The notes beneath the pieces are model-generated. The model did not search any database. It saw nothing but the letters and a program-made list of their open reading frames with translations, and was not told the DNA's origin. This document shows positions 28,214 to 36,285 of a stretch of 64,000 bases of DNA, piece by piece (position 1 is the first letter of the stretch; the number at the start of each line of letters is the position of its first letter). The translations under genes and the position numbers were made by a program. Source of the DNA: Stomatobaculum sp. F0698. GTDB taxonomy: Bacteria; Bacillota; Clostridia; Lachnospirales; Lachnospiraceae. The DNA is taken from positions 1,798,001 through 1,862,000 of the forward strand of contig NZ_CP130060.1 in assembly GCF_030644385.1 (NCBI RefSeq). The letters run 5' to 3'.

Positions 28214-29025
28214 CTTCTTCCCCCGCTCCGCTGTCTCACCGCTCTCTGCTTCACCGCTCTGCTCTCCCGGAGGAGGCGATGTACGGCATAGCTGTTCTTT
28301 AAGGACTGGGGCGTCACCTCGCCCGCAATGCCCGCTTTTTGCCCGTAGGCGCGTATCATCTTCCACACGCCCTGACGGCTCAGTGCGCCGCCGCTCAGAT
28401 TAAAGAACAAATGCTCCTCTTCCGCCTCTTTTAAGAGCAGCGGACGTCCGGACTCCAGATACAGACAGAGTGCTAACCTCAACTCCTCGTCAAAGGAGAC
28501 CACGCGCTCCTGCCCCCGCGACTGTTGCCGCACATAGCCGATTTGCACATCCACATCCTCGGTCTTCAGCGCAATGAGTTCCGAGACACGGAGTCCGGTC
28601 GCACAGAGCAGACCGAGCATCGCGCGGTCGCGCAGTTGTTTCGCGCTGCTTCCCTCGGTCTCGCGAAGAAAGCTGCGAATCTCCTCTTCCTCAAGAATAT
28701 AAGGATCCCTTCTCTCCTGACGCGGGCGTCGCAGTCCCTCGGCCGGCGAGGCTTCCAAATGTCCCGCCGCCGTCTCATAGGCAAAAAAAGCGCGAATGGA
28801 AGCCGCCGCACGGTTAATGGTCGCCGGCGAAAAGCCTTCGCGCTCCAGCCATAGCAAATAGGAATTCAATCGCAGTTCGCTGACCGTCGAAAGGGAGGTT
28901 ATGCCCTCCTGTCGGAACCACGCAAATAACTTTTTTAAATCACGCTCATAAGAGAGCAGCGTATTCTCTGCCATGTGCCGCTCTTCTCTGAGTGAGCGCA
29001 AAAACCCCCTCAAAGCTTCTTCCAT
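28210..29025 (-). CDS. Degenerate, C-terminally short XerC/D-like tyrosine recombinase
   Basis: A 271-residue member of the tyrosine recombinase family. The SAM-like N-terminal domain (residues 1-85) is normal, and the first catalytic Arg is present (R146 in ATGLRVSEL). The second box, usually HxLRH, reads Q240-S-L-K243-N. The protein ends about 28 residues after that box, so the last His/Trp and the nucleophilic Tyr are absent. No continuation is found in the other frames, which there encode the uvrB leader. A good ribosome site, a promoter at 29059-29087 and the ATGA overlap with uvrB show an expressed gene. It may be a DNA-binding protein without recombinase activity, or a decayed gene. 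Confidence 0.85.
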   Translation of the reverse strand: MEEALRGFLRSLREERHMAENTLLSYERDLKKLFAWFRQEGITSLSTVSELRLNSYLLWLEREGFSPATINRAAASIRAFFAYETAAGHLEASPAEGLRRPRQERRDPYILEEEEIRSFLRETEGSSAKQLRDRAMLGLLCATGLRVSELIALKTEDVDVQIGYVRQQSRGQERVVSFDEELRLALCLYLESGRPLLLKEAEEEHLFFNLSGGALSRQGVWKMIRAYGQKAGIAGEVTPQSLKNSYAVHRLLRESRAVKQRAVRQRSGGRR

Positions 29026-29058
29026 CTCATCGCCCCCTCACCCCTCTATCGTCCCCTA

Positions 29059-29087
29059 AGTATAGCCATAGCAAGGGCAAAAAGCAA
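29059..29087 (-). promoter_or_regulatory. Promoter of recombinase-like gene and uvrB
   Basis: On the minus strand TTGCTT (29082-29087), a 17-base spacer and TATACT (29059-29064). The -35 box touches the foot of the hairpin at 29085-29132. No LexA/DinR-type box is obvious. Confidence 0.65.
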
Positions 29088-29132
29088 ACCGCACGAAGCC
29101 CGCTTTTTTGCGGCTTTCACGCGGTTTTTTCG
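29085..29132. terminator. Nested hairpin with T-run, between NUDIX gene and recombinase
   Basis: Arms AAACCGC and GCGGTTT enclose a second stem GAAGCC(C)GC / GCGGCTTTC-type with a TTTTTT loop. The plus-strand exit is TTTTTTCG; the minus-strand exit is TTTGCTTTTTG. It probably insulates the uvrB unit from readthrough. Confidence 0.6.
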
Positions 29133-29333
29133 TCACACTCCAAAATGTAGTGCTTTCTTTTATGTAAACCTCATATCTTGCGCTTTTGTTCTTAATTTCG
29201 TCCGGGAAAATCGACATTATTTTTTTAAACTTCTTTTCCGGCTAAGCGCACAGACAAAGCCGTGCGGTGTCACCCTGCGTTGCTGCGCTGATTCTTCCCG
29301 TATGTAATACAGGGCCCACCGAAAGAAGGACAG
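29133..29333. other. AT-rich intergenic stretch, nothing clear
   Basis: Part of a 368-base gap between the recombinase-like gene and the NUDIX gene. Apart from the hairpins at each end I see no open frame with a ribosome site, no tRNA and no convincing promoter pair. Confidence 0.5.
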
Positions 29334-29377
29334 AAAAAAGCACCCGGGCGCCGTCACTTACCGGCGATTCCGGGTGT
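29334..29377 (-). terminator. Terminator after NUDIX/ADP-ribose hydrolase gene
   Basis: An interrupted stem (minus-strand ACACCCGG ... CCGGGTGC outer, CGCCG / CGGCG inner) is followed by TTTTTT on the minus strand, 17 bases past the stop. Confidence 0.8.
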
Positions 29378-29393
29378 TTCGTAAAGTTCTGTT

Positions 29394-29957
29394 TTATCGG
29401 TTCTGCTGCAGCGCATAGGCCGTGAGCCCGGCGACGGTCTTCCCGTCCCGTATCTCACCGCTGTAAATGCGCGCAATCAAATCCGAGAGTTCGTAGGCCT
29501 GCACCGCAATCTCCTCATCGGGGTCCAAGTGCTGTTCCCCGGGTAAGAGCTCCCGCGCGACAAAGATATCAATCTCCTCGTCGCAAAAGGCAACTGTCGT
29601 GTCGATACGAATCAGAAACTCCAGCGCCTCCGGGCTCTTTGCCTGCATGCCGGTCTCCTCCGCAAGTTCGCGGAAGGCACAGAGCACGCGCGGCTCATCC
29701 GGGCTATCCACCTTACCGGCAGGAAGTTCCAGCGTAAAGCGATCCAGCGCATTTCGGTACTGGCGCACCATCAGGATGCGTCCGTCCGGCAACACCGGCA
29801 CAACCGCTGCCGCACCGTCGTGATGAATGTAATCCCAGACCGCCTCACGGCCGTTGGCCTCCACGAAATCCCGATAGACCTTCAGTATGGTCCCCTCATA
29901 GGCGAGCTCGCGCTTTTTCCGTATCACCTTGCCGGGCTCGCGCGCCGCATCCGCCAT
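29394..29957 (-). CDS. NUDIX hydrolase, ADP-ribose pyrophosphatase type
   Basis: A 187-residue NUDIX enzyme of the ADP-ribose/sugar-nucleotide branch (NudF-like). It has the N-terminal strand KRELAYEGTILKVYRD, LPAGKVD before the box and the catalytic FRELAEETGM. The box is one residue longer than the classical spacing between its Gly and the RE pair, as in other Clostridia homologs I recall. It starts 4 bases after the stop of the secreted protein gene and is cotranscribed with it. Confidence 0.88.
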   Translation of the reverse strand: MADAAREPGKVIRKKRELAYEGTILKVYRDFVEANGREAVWDYIHHDGAAAVVPVLPDGRILMVRQYRNALDRFTLELPAGKVDSPDEPRVLCAFRELAEETGMQAKSPEALEFLIRIDTTVAFCDEEIDIFVARELLPGEQHLDPDEEIAVQAYELSDLIARIYSGEIRDGKTVAGLTAYALQQNR

Positions 29958-29961
29958 GGCT

Positions 29962-30822
29962 TTAGTACTGATCCTTGTTGGTCAGGTTGCCGTGCGCCGC
30001 ATCCTCGCTGTAGACCGGCGTCGTGGTCGTGTCGTAGTTGTAAACCGTATCCTTGAGCTCAGCGACCTCGTTGCCGCTCAGCGTCGCCTCAAACATCATC
30101 TTGTTCTCGATGATCTTCTTTAAGGAGCTGTAGCGGCTCGTGCCGTTGACGCGCACGGTGGTTCTGTAACCCGGAATCGTGAGTGCAATCTCGGTTGCAA
30201 CCGGGCGAAGAATGGTCTCGGAGGTCGAATTGTCCGCGTTGACCTTGCGGAGACGCTGTCCCGAGAGCATGTAGTGGTTGCCCGCAGCGTCGCTCAAACG
30301 CACCGAATAGCCGGAATCCTTCACATAGGTGCCGTCCTTGGTGGTCTTGCGACCGGTGCGGATTACACCGCGGCTTGCATTGTTCTCCGCCGTCAGCTTG
30401 CCGACACTCGGAAGCTCGATGACATCGCCCTTCTTGATGTTCTGAATCTCTTCGCTCGTCTTGAACGCCGTGTCAAAGAGGGAGACCTTCACATTGTAGG
30501 TATTTGCCGCCTCATCGAAGCTCGCATCCGTAATCTTAAAGATACGGGTGCCGCCGATGCGGTACTGCGAGACCGCGCTCTCGCCCTGATCCTTCACATT
30601 GCCGCTCGCCTGCTGTGCCGCCTTGGTGCTCGGCTGGCCGTCCCAGTAGCCGTTCACATCCACCTTGTAGCCGTCCGGCGTGACCTGGCTCGTGAGCCAA
30701 GTGCTGTCGCTCGTCATATAACGCCACTGACCGGTCTTATCCTGCTTCCATGCAGCAAACGCCGTGGTGCTCATCACAAAGGTCAGCGCCGTAGCCGCTG
30801 CAACTGCAAAAATTTTTCTCAT
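29962..30822 (-). CDS. Secreted protein with one cell-wall-binding-like repeat
   Basis: A 286-residue secreted protein. A signal peptide (MRKIFAVAAATALTFVMSTTAFA) is followed by an N-terminal segment AWKQDKTGQWRYM ... VDVNGYWDG that looks like one or two degenerate cell-wall-binding repeats. The remainder (about 75-286), of beta-rich appearance, is unknown to me. The ATG at 30822 is chosen over the one at 30846 because AGGAGG lies nine bases upstream. It has a strong promoter at 30870-30898 and is cotranscribed with the NUDIX gene. It is the first of four secreted proteins with aromatic repeats in this region. Confidence 0.82.
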   Translation of the reverse strand: MRKIFAVAAATALTFVMSTTAFAAWKQDKTGQWRYMTSDSTWLTSQVTPDGYKVDVNGYWDGQPSTKAAQQASGNVKDQGESAVSQYRIGGTRIFKITDASFDEAANTYNVKVSLFDTAFKTSEEIQNIKKGDVIELPSVGKLTAENNASRGVIRTGRKTTKDGTYVKDSGYSVRLSDAAGNHYMLSGQRLRKVNADNSTSETILRPVATEIALTIPGYRTTVRVNGTSRYSSLKKIIENKMMFEATLSGNEVAELKDTVYNYDTTTTPVYSEDAAHGNLTNKDQY

Positions 30823-30869
30823 GTTTGATATCCTCCTGTCAATCACCGACCCACGCCGGTACTGCCCGC

Positions 30870-30898
30870 ATTATAGCGGACAAAGCGCCTTAACTCAA
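30870..30898 (-). promoter_or_regulatory. Promoter of secreted protein-NUDIX operon
   Basis: On the minus strand TTGAGT (30893-30898), a 17-base spacer and a perfect TATAAT (30870-30875), about 48 bases before the start codon. Confidence 0.72.
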
Positions 30899-30984
30899 GG
30901 AAGTTTCAGAGATTGTAAGACCTCTTCCCTGTTTCGTAAGAGTTTTGCAAGCTTAAGCCCACAGAAACTTCACAATTTTTACGC

Positions 30985-31016
30985 AAGCAAAACAGGAGGG
31001 CGTTTCCGCCCTCCTG
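30985..31016 (-). terminator. Terminator after large cell-wall-binding repeat gene
   Basis: An 11-bp perfect stem ACAGGAGGGCG / CGCCCTCCTGT (30991-31001 and 31006-31016) is followed by TTTTGCTTG on the minus strand, 57 bases past the stop. Confidence 0.75.
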
Positions 31017-31073
31017 TCGCCGCAATTAGTATTTCATTTCGAAATGATGATACTTAACTTAATGCAGTCGGAA

Positions 31074-32747
31074 TTAGTTGGTAGCGATGATCTGCTTGAT
31101 GTTGTTGTTGCCGTCAAGCACAACCTTGAAGCCGTCGCCGTCAACCTTGGAGCCGCTCTTCACAACCGTACCGGAAACGTTGACAACAACGTAGTTGCCG
31201 GTAAGAGCCGTAAGGTTTGCGCCGTCCGTATCAACACCGGTGTTGGTGTAGATAACATCGCCCTTGTTAGCCTGGCCGATCTTCTTGCTAGCATCGACAC
31301 CGGTCAGTCCAAGATCGGAGATGAGCTTGCTGACAGTGATCTTCTCAAGCGTGGTCTTGTTGACAACCTCAATCTTGTTGTCAGCATCAGCCGTGAGGAG
31401 CATACCGCCGAGGTAGTACTTCTTCTCGCTGAGGCCGGTGACACCCTGGCCCTTCTTCGTGCCGCCCTTTCTGAAGTTGAAGCTGAAGCTCTCGCCGTCA
31501 AGAGAGATCTTCTGCGTACCGGTCTTCATGGAGCCGTCCTTATCCTCGTTATCGGAGAAGTAGTAGAACGCCCAGTCGCTGCTCATGTTGCGAGCGGTCT
31601 CCATGAATTTATCCTGGCTGTCGTACTTGTTCTCATCATCTGCGTACTCGTAGATGGTGTTGCCATCGGTGCGAAGCAGTGCAAGGCCGTAAATCATGCC
31701 GCCCTTAAGATCGAATGCATACTTCTTGCCCTTGATGGTCTTGATCTGGCCGGCATAGAGGTTGCCGTTGCCGTCTGCATAGTACCATCTGTCGGTACCG
31801 TTGTCGTAATCAGCATAGTTGAGGTAGTAACCCGGAACAACCTTGAACCAGCCCTTGGTGAAGCGAGCGCCGTCTTCCGGAGAAGAGAAGTACATGAAGT
31901 CCTTCGCATAGGAAGCGGTAGCGGTCGACTCAGCGTTGTTGCTGGAACCTCTTCTGCTTGCGTTCTGGTAGGTAGCAGCGCCGAGGCTGTTGTTGTGCCA
32001 GTCAGCGATCATACGGCCGTACTGATCGAAGCCGTACTTTCTGCCGTTGATGGTCTTGTTGGTGCTGCTGGTCTGCTTAGCGCCAGAAGCCTTGAAGTAG
32101 AACCAACGAACCTGGTCGGAATCCCAGTAGGAATCGCCCGGCTGCTCGTCCTCAGCGTCAGCAACGTCGCTCAGAGCGATCTCTCTCCAGCCGATGCTCA
32201 TAGCGCCGTCGTTCTCGTCGCCGAAGTAGTACTCAGCCTCCTGGTACGCGTTGTCATCGTAATCCGTGACACCGTCGTCCTTCTTAACCCAGCCGTACTG
32301 CATCTTGCCGTCCTCATCGAAGCAATAGGTCTTGCCGTTGATGACTCTCTTGAAGATGGTGCCGGATGCGTGGCTGTTCTTGTAAGCCTTACCGTTTGCC
32401 TGGAAGTAGTACCACCAAACATCCGGCTGGTTGTCTTCGCCAGCGCTCTCGTTGTCGATAGCAACCCAACGGTTACGAACCATTGCGCCGTTAGCGTCAA
32501 CGTAGTAGTAATCGTCGTTGTCCTCGATCAGGCTGTCGGTAGCCATGTTGCCAGCGTCGTCAAGGTAGAAACGGTTGTCGCCGGAGTACTCCCAGCTGTT
32601 TGCAACCTTCTCACCTGCTCTGTTGTAGTACACCCAAGTTCCGTCCTCTTCCTGCCAGCCGGTAGCTGCGAAAGAAGTCATGGATGCACCGATCGCAAGA
32701 AGCGCCGCTGCGGAAACGATTGCAGCAATTTTGGTCTGCTTTCTCAT
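31074..32747 (-). CDS. Large secreted cell-wall/choline-binding repeat protein
   Basis: A 557-residue secreted protein. A signal peptide (to about residue 28, TSFAA) is followed by about 430 residues of aromatic/Gly repeats of the CW_binding type (GWQEEDGTWVYYNRAG, GKTYCFDEDGKMQYGW, GKKYAFDLKGGMIYG). Several repeats carry long Asp/Glu-rich insertions. The last 90 residues (from about 465) are non-repetitive with many Val, Thr and Asp, and are unknown to me. The protein is strikingly acidic. Codon choice is even and GTT/GCT-rich compared with its neighbours, as in highly expressed genes. AAGGAG lies ten bases before the ATG; the leader is about 210 bases. Probably an abundant surface protein. 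Confidence 0.85.
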   Translation of the reverse strand: MRKQTKIAAIVSAAALLAIGASMTSFAATGWQEEDGTWVYYNRAGEKVANSWEYSGDNRFYLDDAGNMATDSLIEDNDDYYYVDANGAMVRNRWVAIDNESAGEDNQPDVWWYYFQANGKAYKNSHASGTIFKRVINGKTYCFDEDGKMQYGWVKKDDGVTDYDDNAYQEAEYYFGDENDGAMSIGWREIALSDVADAEDEQPGDSYWDSDQVRWFYFKASGAKQTSSTNKTINGRKYGFDQYGRMIADWHNNSLGAATYQNASRRGSSNNAESTATASYAKDFMYFSSPEDGARFTKGWFKVVPGYYLNYADYDNGTDRWYYADGNGNLYAGQIKTIKGKKYAFDLKGGMIYGLALLRTDGNTIYEYADDENKYDSQDKFMETARNMSSDWAFYYFSDNEDKDGSMKTGTQKISLDGESFSFNFRKGGTKKGQGVTGLSEKKYYLGGMLLTADADNKIEVVNKTTLEKITVSKLISDLGLTGVDASKKIGQANKGDVIYTNTGVDTDGANLTALTGNYVVVNVSGTVVKSGSKVDGDGFKVVLDGNNNIKQIIATN

Positions 32748-32967
32748 AATAAATGCACTCTCCTTTTCACTGTTGTTTTGAAACCACTGAAATCCCTAAT
32801 TGCGTACGAAGAGATTTTACCGCTCTTTGGCGCAAAAATCAACTTACAAATGCCTTACAGCAGTTCCTCTCTTTCTTACAGTGCACAGTATAGACCTTCC
32901 TTCATGAAATTTCCATACCTTTTCTCTGGCTATTTTCTTACGGAAATATTACAAACCTTCGTTTGCC

Positions 32968-32995
32968 CTTATAAATTGTACTGATTTGCGTACAA
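32968..32995 (-). promoter_or_regulatory. Promoter and palindromic operator of large repeat protein
   Basis: On the minus strand TTGTAC (32990-32995), a 16-base spacer and TATAAG (32968-32973). The -35 box is one arm of the perfect inverted repeat TTGTAC-8-GTACAA (32976-32995), which fills the spacer and would be an apt repressor site. The leader from here to the start codon is about 210 bases. Confidence 0.55.
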
Positions 32996-32999
32996 TCCT

Positions 33000-33360
33000 T
33001 GTTTTTCATGCCCGAAACTGTGGATAAGTCTTCTCTGTCAACGCTTTTTCCCAAGTATTCTCCACAGCTCCGTCTATTTGATTTTTTTTCGCACAGGCAC
33101 ATTTTTGCATGCCCCGCGCTGCGTTTTGCCTTTGCTCTCCTTCCCCGCGCCTCCTGCCCGCAACTGTTCTTTGTCTCTTTTCTGTTTCTTTCTTGCTACA
33201 TCTCCTTTCCGCCGGCCGCATCTTTCTGCCTTCATTGTTACGGCGGGCACACTTCTCGGCTGCGCGCTGCGTTTCCCTTGCCATCCGTTTCTCCCGCTTC
33301 GTTTTCTTTCGCCGCTTCTTCCTCCGGCTTTTGCTTTCTTTTGCATTTCCCGGCTGCGAT
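33000..33360. other. Pyrimidine-rich intergenic stretch
   Basis: The plus strand is strongly C/T-rich for about 300 bases, ahead of the licCA promoter. Open frames exist on both strands because of this bias, but none has a ribosome site, a plausible start or protein-like composition. No tRNA, hairpin with T-run or repeat is evident. Confidence 0.55.
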
Positions 33361-33362
33361 GC

Positions 33363-33390
33363 TTGCGCTTTCCCTCCGCCCTGCTATACT
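33363..33390 (+). promoter_or_regulatory. licCA promoter
   Basis: TTGCGC (33363-33368), a 16-base spacer and TATACT (33385-33390), about 65 bases before the ATG at 33454. Confidence 0.7.
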
Positions 33391-33424
33391 GTTCATATAT
33401 TTAATTTATCACAGTTATATGAAC
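33391..33424 (+). promoter_or_regulatory. Perfect inverted repeat at the licCA transcription start
   Basis: GTTCATATA (33391-33399) and TATATGAAC (33416-33424) are exact reverse complements separated by 16 bases. The left arm abuts the -10 box and covers the expected transcription start. Two half-sites about 25 bases apart suit a dimeric helix-turn-helix regulator, possibly the encoded protein itself. Confidence 0.55.
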
Positions 33425-33453
33425 ACACACTCTCTCGCAAGGAGGTTTTTGCC

Positions 33454-35235
33454 ATGACCGATAAACTTGCCCTGCTCCTTCGGGAGCTCTCAAACGAACC
33501 CGGCCTCACCCAGCGCGCCCTCGCTTCCCGCGTGCGCACTTCGCTCGGCAGTGTAAACGCTCTGCTTTCGGAGGCGAAGAGCGCCGGTCTCCTCAACGAA
33601 GACGCCACGCTGACCCCAGCCGGACAGAAGTATCTCGAACCCTTTCGGGTGGACGGTGCCGTGATTTTAGCGGCCGGTTTCGGCTCGCGCTTCGTTCCGC
33701 TCACCTACGAACGCCCGAAGGGTCTCCTCAAGGTAAACGGTGAGCGCATGATAGAGCGCCAGATTCGGCAGCTCCGTGAAGTCGGCATCACCGACATCAC
33801 CCTCGTGGTCGGCTATTTAAAAGAAGCCTTCGAGTATCTGATCGATCTATACGGCGTGAAGCTCCTCTATAACCCCGATTTTTCGACCATGAACAATATT
33901 TCCTCGGTCTATCATGCTGCCTCCCTCTTTGAGGGGCGCAACATGTACCTCCTCTCCTCCGACAACTGGATGCAGGAAAATCTGTTTCACACTTACGAGC
34001 CGGGCAGCTGGTATGCCGCGGTTCACGTGAGCGGTGAGACCCGGGAGTGGGTGCTTCACTATAATAAGAAAGAAGTGATTACCGGGGTCGAGGTCGGCGG
34101 TCGCGATGCGGATGTCATGTACGGCCCGGTTTATCTGTCCCGCGAATTCAGCGCTGCGCTGCTCCCGGCGCTGAAAGAGGCCTATCGCACGCCCGGAAAA
34201 GAGCAGTACTACTGGGAGAATGTCTATCTTGATTTGCTCGCCGCAAAGAAGGCACCGCCGCTCAGCGTGAATTTGCAGCCGGACGGCGTCATCTACGAGT
34301 TTGAAAATTTGGAAGAGCTCCGCGCCTTCGATGTCTCCTACCGCGACCATTCGGACAGCAAGGCCATGGCCCTGATCTCCGAAGTGTTTCAGGTTCCCGA
34401 ATCCGAGATTACCGGCATCGAGTGCCTAAAAGCCGGCATGACCAACCGTTCCTTCTTATTCCGGGTCAAGGGCAGGGCCTACATCTGCCGCATTCCGGGC
34501 GAGGGCACCGAAAAGCTGATCGATCGCCGCGCGGAGGGCGAGAGTTACCGCGCCATTGCGCCGCTCGGCCTCGCAGAGGAACTCATTTACTTCAACCCGG
34601 AGAACGGCTATAAAATTTCGGTCTACTACGAAGACGCACGGAGCGCGGACCCGGATTCCGAAGCAGATCTCCGCGCCTCAATGGCTGTCTTAAAAAAGCT
34701 GCATTCCGCGCCCTGCCGCGTATCTCAGCGCTTTGACCTCGGTGAGCGCATTGCGTTTTACGAGTCCCTCTGCCTGGAAAAGGGAGAGATTCCCTTCCTC
34801 GATTATGCGGAGGTCCGCGAAAAAATGAACCGCCTGCTCAGCTGGATTCACGGCTTACATCGCCCCGAGACCCTCTCGCACATCGATCCTGTCTATGCAA
34901 ACTTTCTTTTTACCGGAGAGGGCATACGGCTCATCGACTGGGAATATGCCGGCATGGCGGATCCGCTGATTGACTTCGCGATGGCAACCATCTACGCAGA
35001 AAAGGACTTTGCCTATGCAAAACGCCTGCTTGACTACTACGGCGACACCGATGTGCCGCGGGAGCGGGCAGAGCAGCTTGTAATCGCCTATATGGCGCTC
35101 GGCGGTTTTCTCTGGGCACTCTGGGCGGTCTACAAAGAGGCCCTCGGCGTATCTTTCGGCACCTATCCGCTCACGCAGTACCGCTACGCAAAGGAGGGCT
35201 ACGCCCATCTTGCGAAAACCGTCAAAGAACTGTAA
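33454..35235 (+). CDS. wHTH-LicC-LicA fusion: choline kinase and phosphocholine cytidylyltransferase
   Basis: A 593-residue three-part cytosolic protein. Residues 1-65 form a MarR-like winged helix (LTQRALASRVRTSLGSVNALL). Residues 68-300 form a LicC-type nucleotidyltransferase (AVILAAGFGSRFVPLT, then RPKGLLKVNGE, and NNISSVYHA). Residues 305-593 form a LicA-type choline kinase with GMTNRSFLFRV, the Brenner motif H476-I-D-PVYA-N and LIDWEYAG. Together it would phosphorylate choline and make CDP-choline, the donor for phosphocholine on teichoic acid or glycans. The start has AAGGAGG eight bases upstream; upstream codons are pyrimidine-rich noise. Next to it lie choline-binding repeat proteins. 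No LicD transferase or LicB carrier is in the window. Confidence 0.88.
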   Translation: MTDKLALLLRELSNEPGLTQRALASRVRTSLGSVNALLSEAKSAGLLNEDATLTPAGQKYLEPFRVDGAVILAAGFGSRFVPLTYERPKGLLKVNGERMIERQIRQLREVGITDITLVVGYLKEAFEYLIDLYGVKLLYNPDFSTMNNISSVYHAASLFEGRNMYLLSSDNWMQENLFHTYEPGSWYAAVHVSGETREWVLHYNKKEVITGVEVGGRDADVMYGPVYLSREFSAALLPALKEAYRTPGKEQYYWENVYLDLLAAKKAPPLSVNLQPDGVIYEFENLEELRAFDVSYRDHSDSKAMALISEVFQVPESEITGIECLKAGMTNRSFLFRVKGRAYICRIPGEGTEKLIDRRAEGESYRAIAPLGLAEELIYFNPENGYKISVYYEDARSADPDSEADLRASMAVLKKLHSAPCRVSQRFDLGERIAFYESLCLEKGEIPFLDYAEVREKMNRLLSWIHGLHRPETLSHIDPVYANFLFTGEGIRLIDWEYAGMADPLIDFAMATIYAEKDFAYAKRLLDYYGDTDVPRERAEQLVIAYMALGGFLWALWAVYKEALGVSFGTYPLTQYRYAKEGYAHLAKTVKEL

Positions 35236-35240
35236 GGATT

Positions 35241-35262
35241 CTTCCGCTGCGGAAGCTTTCTC
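35241..35262 (+). terminator. Weak hairpin after licCA
   Basis: CTTCCG-CTG-CGGAAG followed by CTTTCT, six bases past the stop. It overlaps the -35 region of the next gene, so it may only attenuate. Confidence 0.35.
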
Positions 35263-35285
35263 GCACTTCAAATAAATGTTACAAT
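35257..35285 (+). promoter_or_regulatory. Promoter of small repeat protein and lysozyme
   Basis: An extended -10 TGTTACAAT (TACAAT at 35280-35285), with a poor -35 TTTCTC (35257-35262) at 17 bases. It lies about 42 bases before the start codon. Confidence 0.5.
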
Positions 35286-35327
35286 GAGGAAGATTAGGTT
35301 CAAAGTTAATAAGAAGGAGGACTTTTT

Positions 35328-36278
35328 ATGAAACGCAAATATCTCGCTGCCGCAGCACTCCTTGCGGCGCTTGCGCTCACCCCGGCAATGAACAGTTTTG
35401 CCGCGAGCGGTTGGACATCCGAAAACGGCAACTGGGTCTACTACGACAACAGCGGCAACCGCCACAAGGGCTGGATTCAGACCAAGGACGGCTACTACTA
35501 CATGGATCCTTCGAGCGGTGTTATGCTCAAGGGCTTCCAGAAAATCGACGGCAAGTGGTACTACTTCAGCAGCGACGGCCTCATGCAGACCGGTTGGATC
35601 AAGGACGAGGGCAAGTGGTACTACTGCCTCGAGGACGGTGTTCTGGTGCAGGAAAACTGGCTCAAGGTCGGTGACAACTACTTCTTTATGCGCGGCACCG
35701 GTGAACTTGCGGTGGGCTGGCGCAACATGAACAACAGTTGGTACTACTTCAAGGCAGACGGGCGCTGCGCGTTCAAGTGGATGAAGATCGGCAACGACTG
35801 GTTCTGGATGGGCACGGACGGCAAAATGAAGACCGGCTGGCAGCAGATTGACGGCATCTACTACTACTTCGGTCAGGACGGCAAGATGAAGTCCGGCTGG
35901 CTCTCCGACGGCACCAACCGCTACTACATGGATCCGGAGAGCGGCAAGATGGTCCACAACTGGAAGCAGATTAACAACGCGTGGATGTTCTTTGACGCAA
36001 ACGGCCACATGATGACCGGTTGGATTCACGTGAACGATCACTACTACTACCTCGGCACAGACGGCAAGATGGTCAGCAATACGACCCTTACGCTGAACGG
36101 CGTGAGCTATACCTTCGACGGCAACGGCGCTTACACCGGAAACGAGAGCGTTCCGGCAACCGAAGTGAGCATCTACAAGGAGCCGAAGCAGGAGGCAGAG
36201 ACCGCAAGCGCGAGTACCGGCGGCAAAAAAGGCCTTCCGAGCGACAAGACCACAGGCCCCGGCGTAAAGAAGAATTGA
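35328..36278 (+). CDS. Secreted choline/cell-wall-binding repeat protein
   Basis: A 316-residue secreted protein. A signal peptide (MKRKYLAAAALLAALALTPAMNSFA) is followed by about 12 repeats of roughly 20 residues of the choline-binding type (GWIKDEGKWYYCLEDG, GWQQIDGIYYYFGQDGKMKSG). A short Glu/Ser/Lys-rich tail follows. There is no enzyme domain, so this is a pure binding module, perhaps an adapter or coat protein. AAGGAGGA precedes the ATG. The lysozyme gene begins 7 bases after its stop, so the two are cotranscribed. Confidence 0.9.
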   Translation: MKRKYLAAAALLAALALTPAMNSFAASGWTSENGNWVYYDNSGNRHKGWIQTKDGYYYMDPSSGVMLKGFQKIDGKWYYFSSDGLMQTGWIKDEGKWYYCLEDGVLVQENWLKVGDNYFFMRGTGELAVGWRNMNNSWYYFKADGRCAFKWMKIGNDWFWMGTDGKMKTGWQQIDGIYYYFGQDGKMKSGWLSDGTNRYYMDPESGKMVHNWKQINNAWMFFDANGHMMTGWIHVNDHYYYLGTDGKMVSNTTLTLNGVSYTFDGNGAYTGNESVPATEVSIYKEPKQEAETASASTGGKKGLPSDKTTGPGVKKN

Positions 36279-36285
36279 GGCTCTC

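Noticed and set aside
28210..29025. Evidence for an integrated phage or mobile element from the recombinase gene
   Set aside because: No attachment repeats, no phage genes nearby and coupling to uvrB; it looks like a resident chromosomal gene.
31044..32984. A 646-codon plus-strand frame opposite the large repeat protein
   Set aside because: It is the antisense shadow of a gene with a strict codon pattern; the minus-strand protein has a signal peptide, repeats and a ribosome site.
33006..33346. Minus-strand open frames of about 90 codons, very rich in Arg and Lys
   Set aside because: They arise from the purine-rich strand of the skewed tract, overlap each other in two frames, and have no ribosome site or promoter.
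33109..33453. N-terminal extension of the licCA frame by 115 codons
   Set aside because: The extra part is low-complexity from the pyrimidine tract and contains the promoter; the ATG at 33454 has a perfect AAGGAGG.
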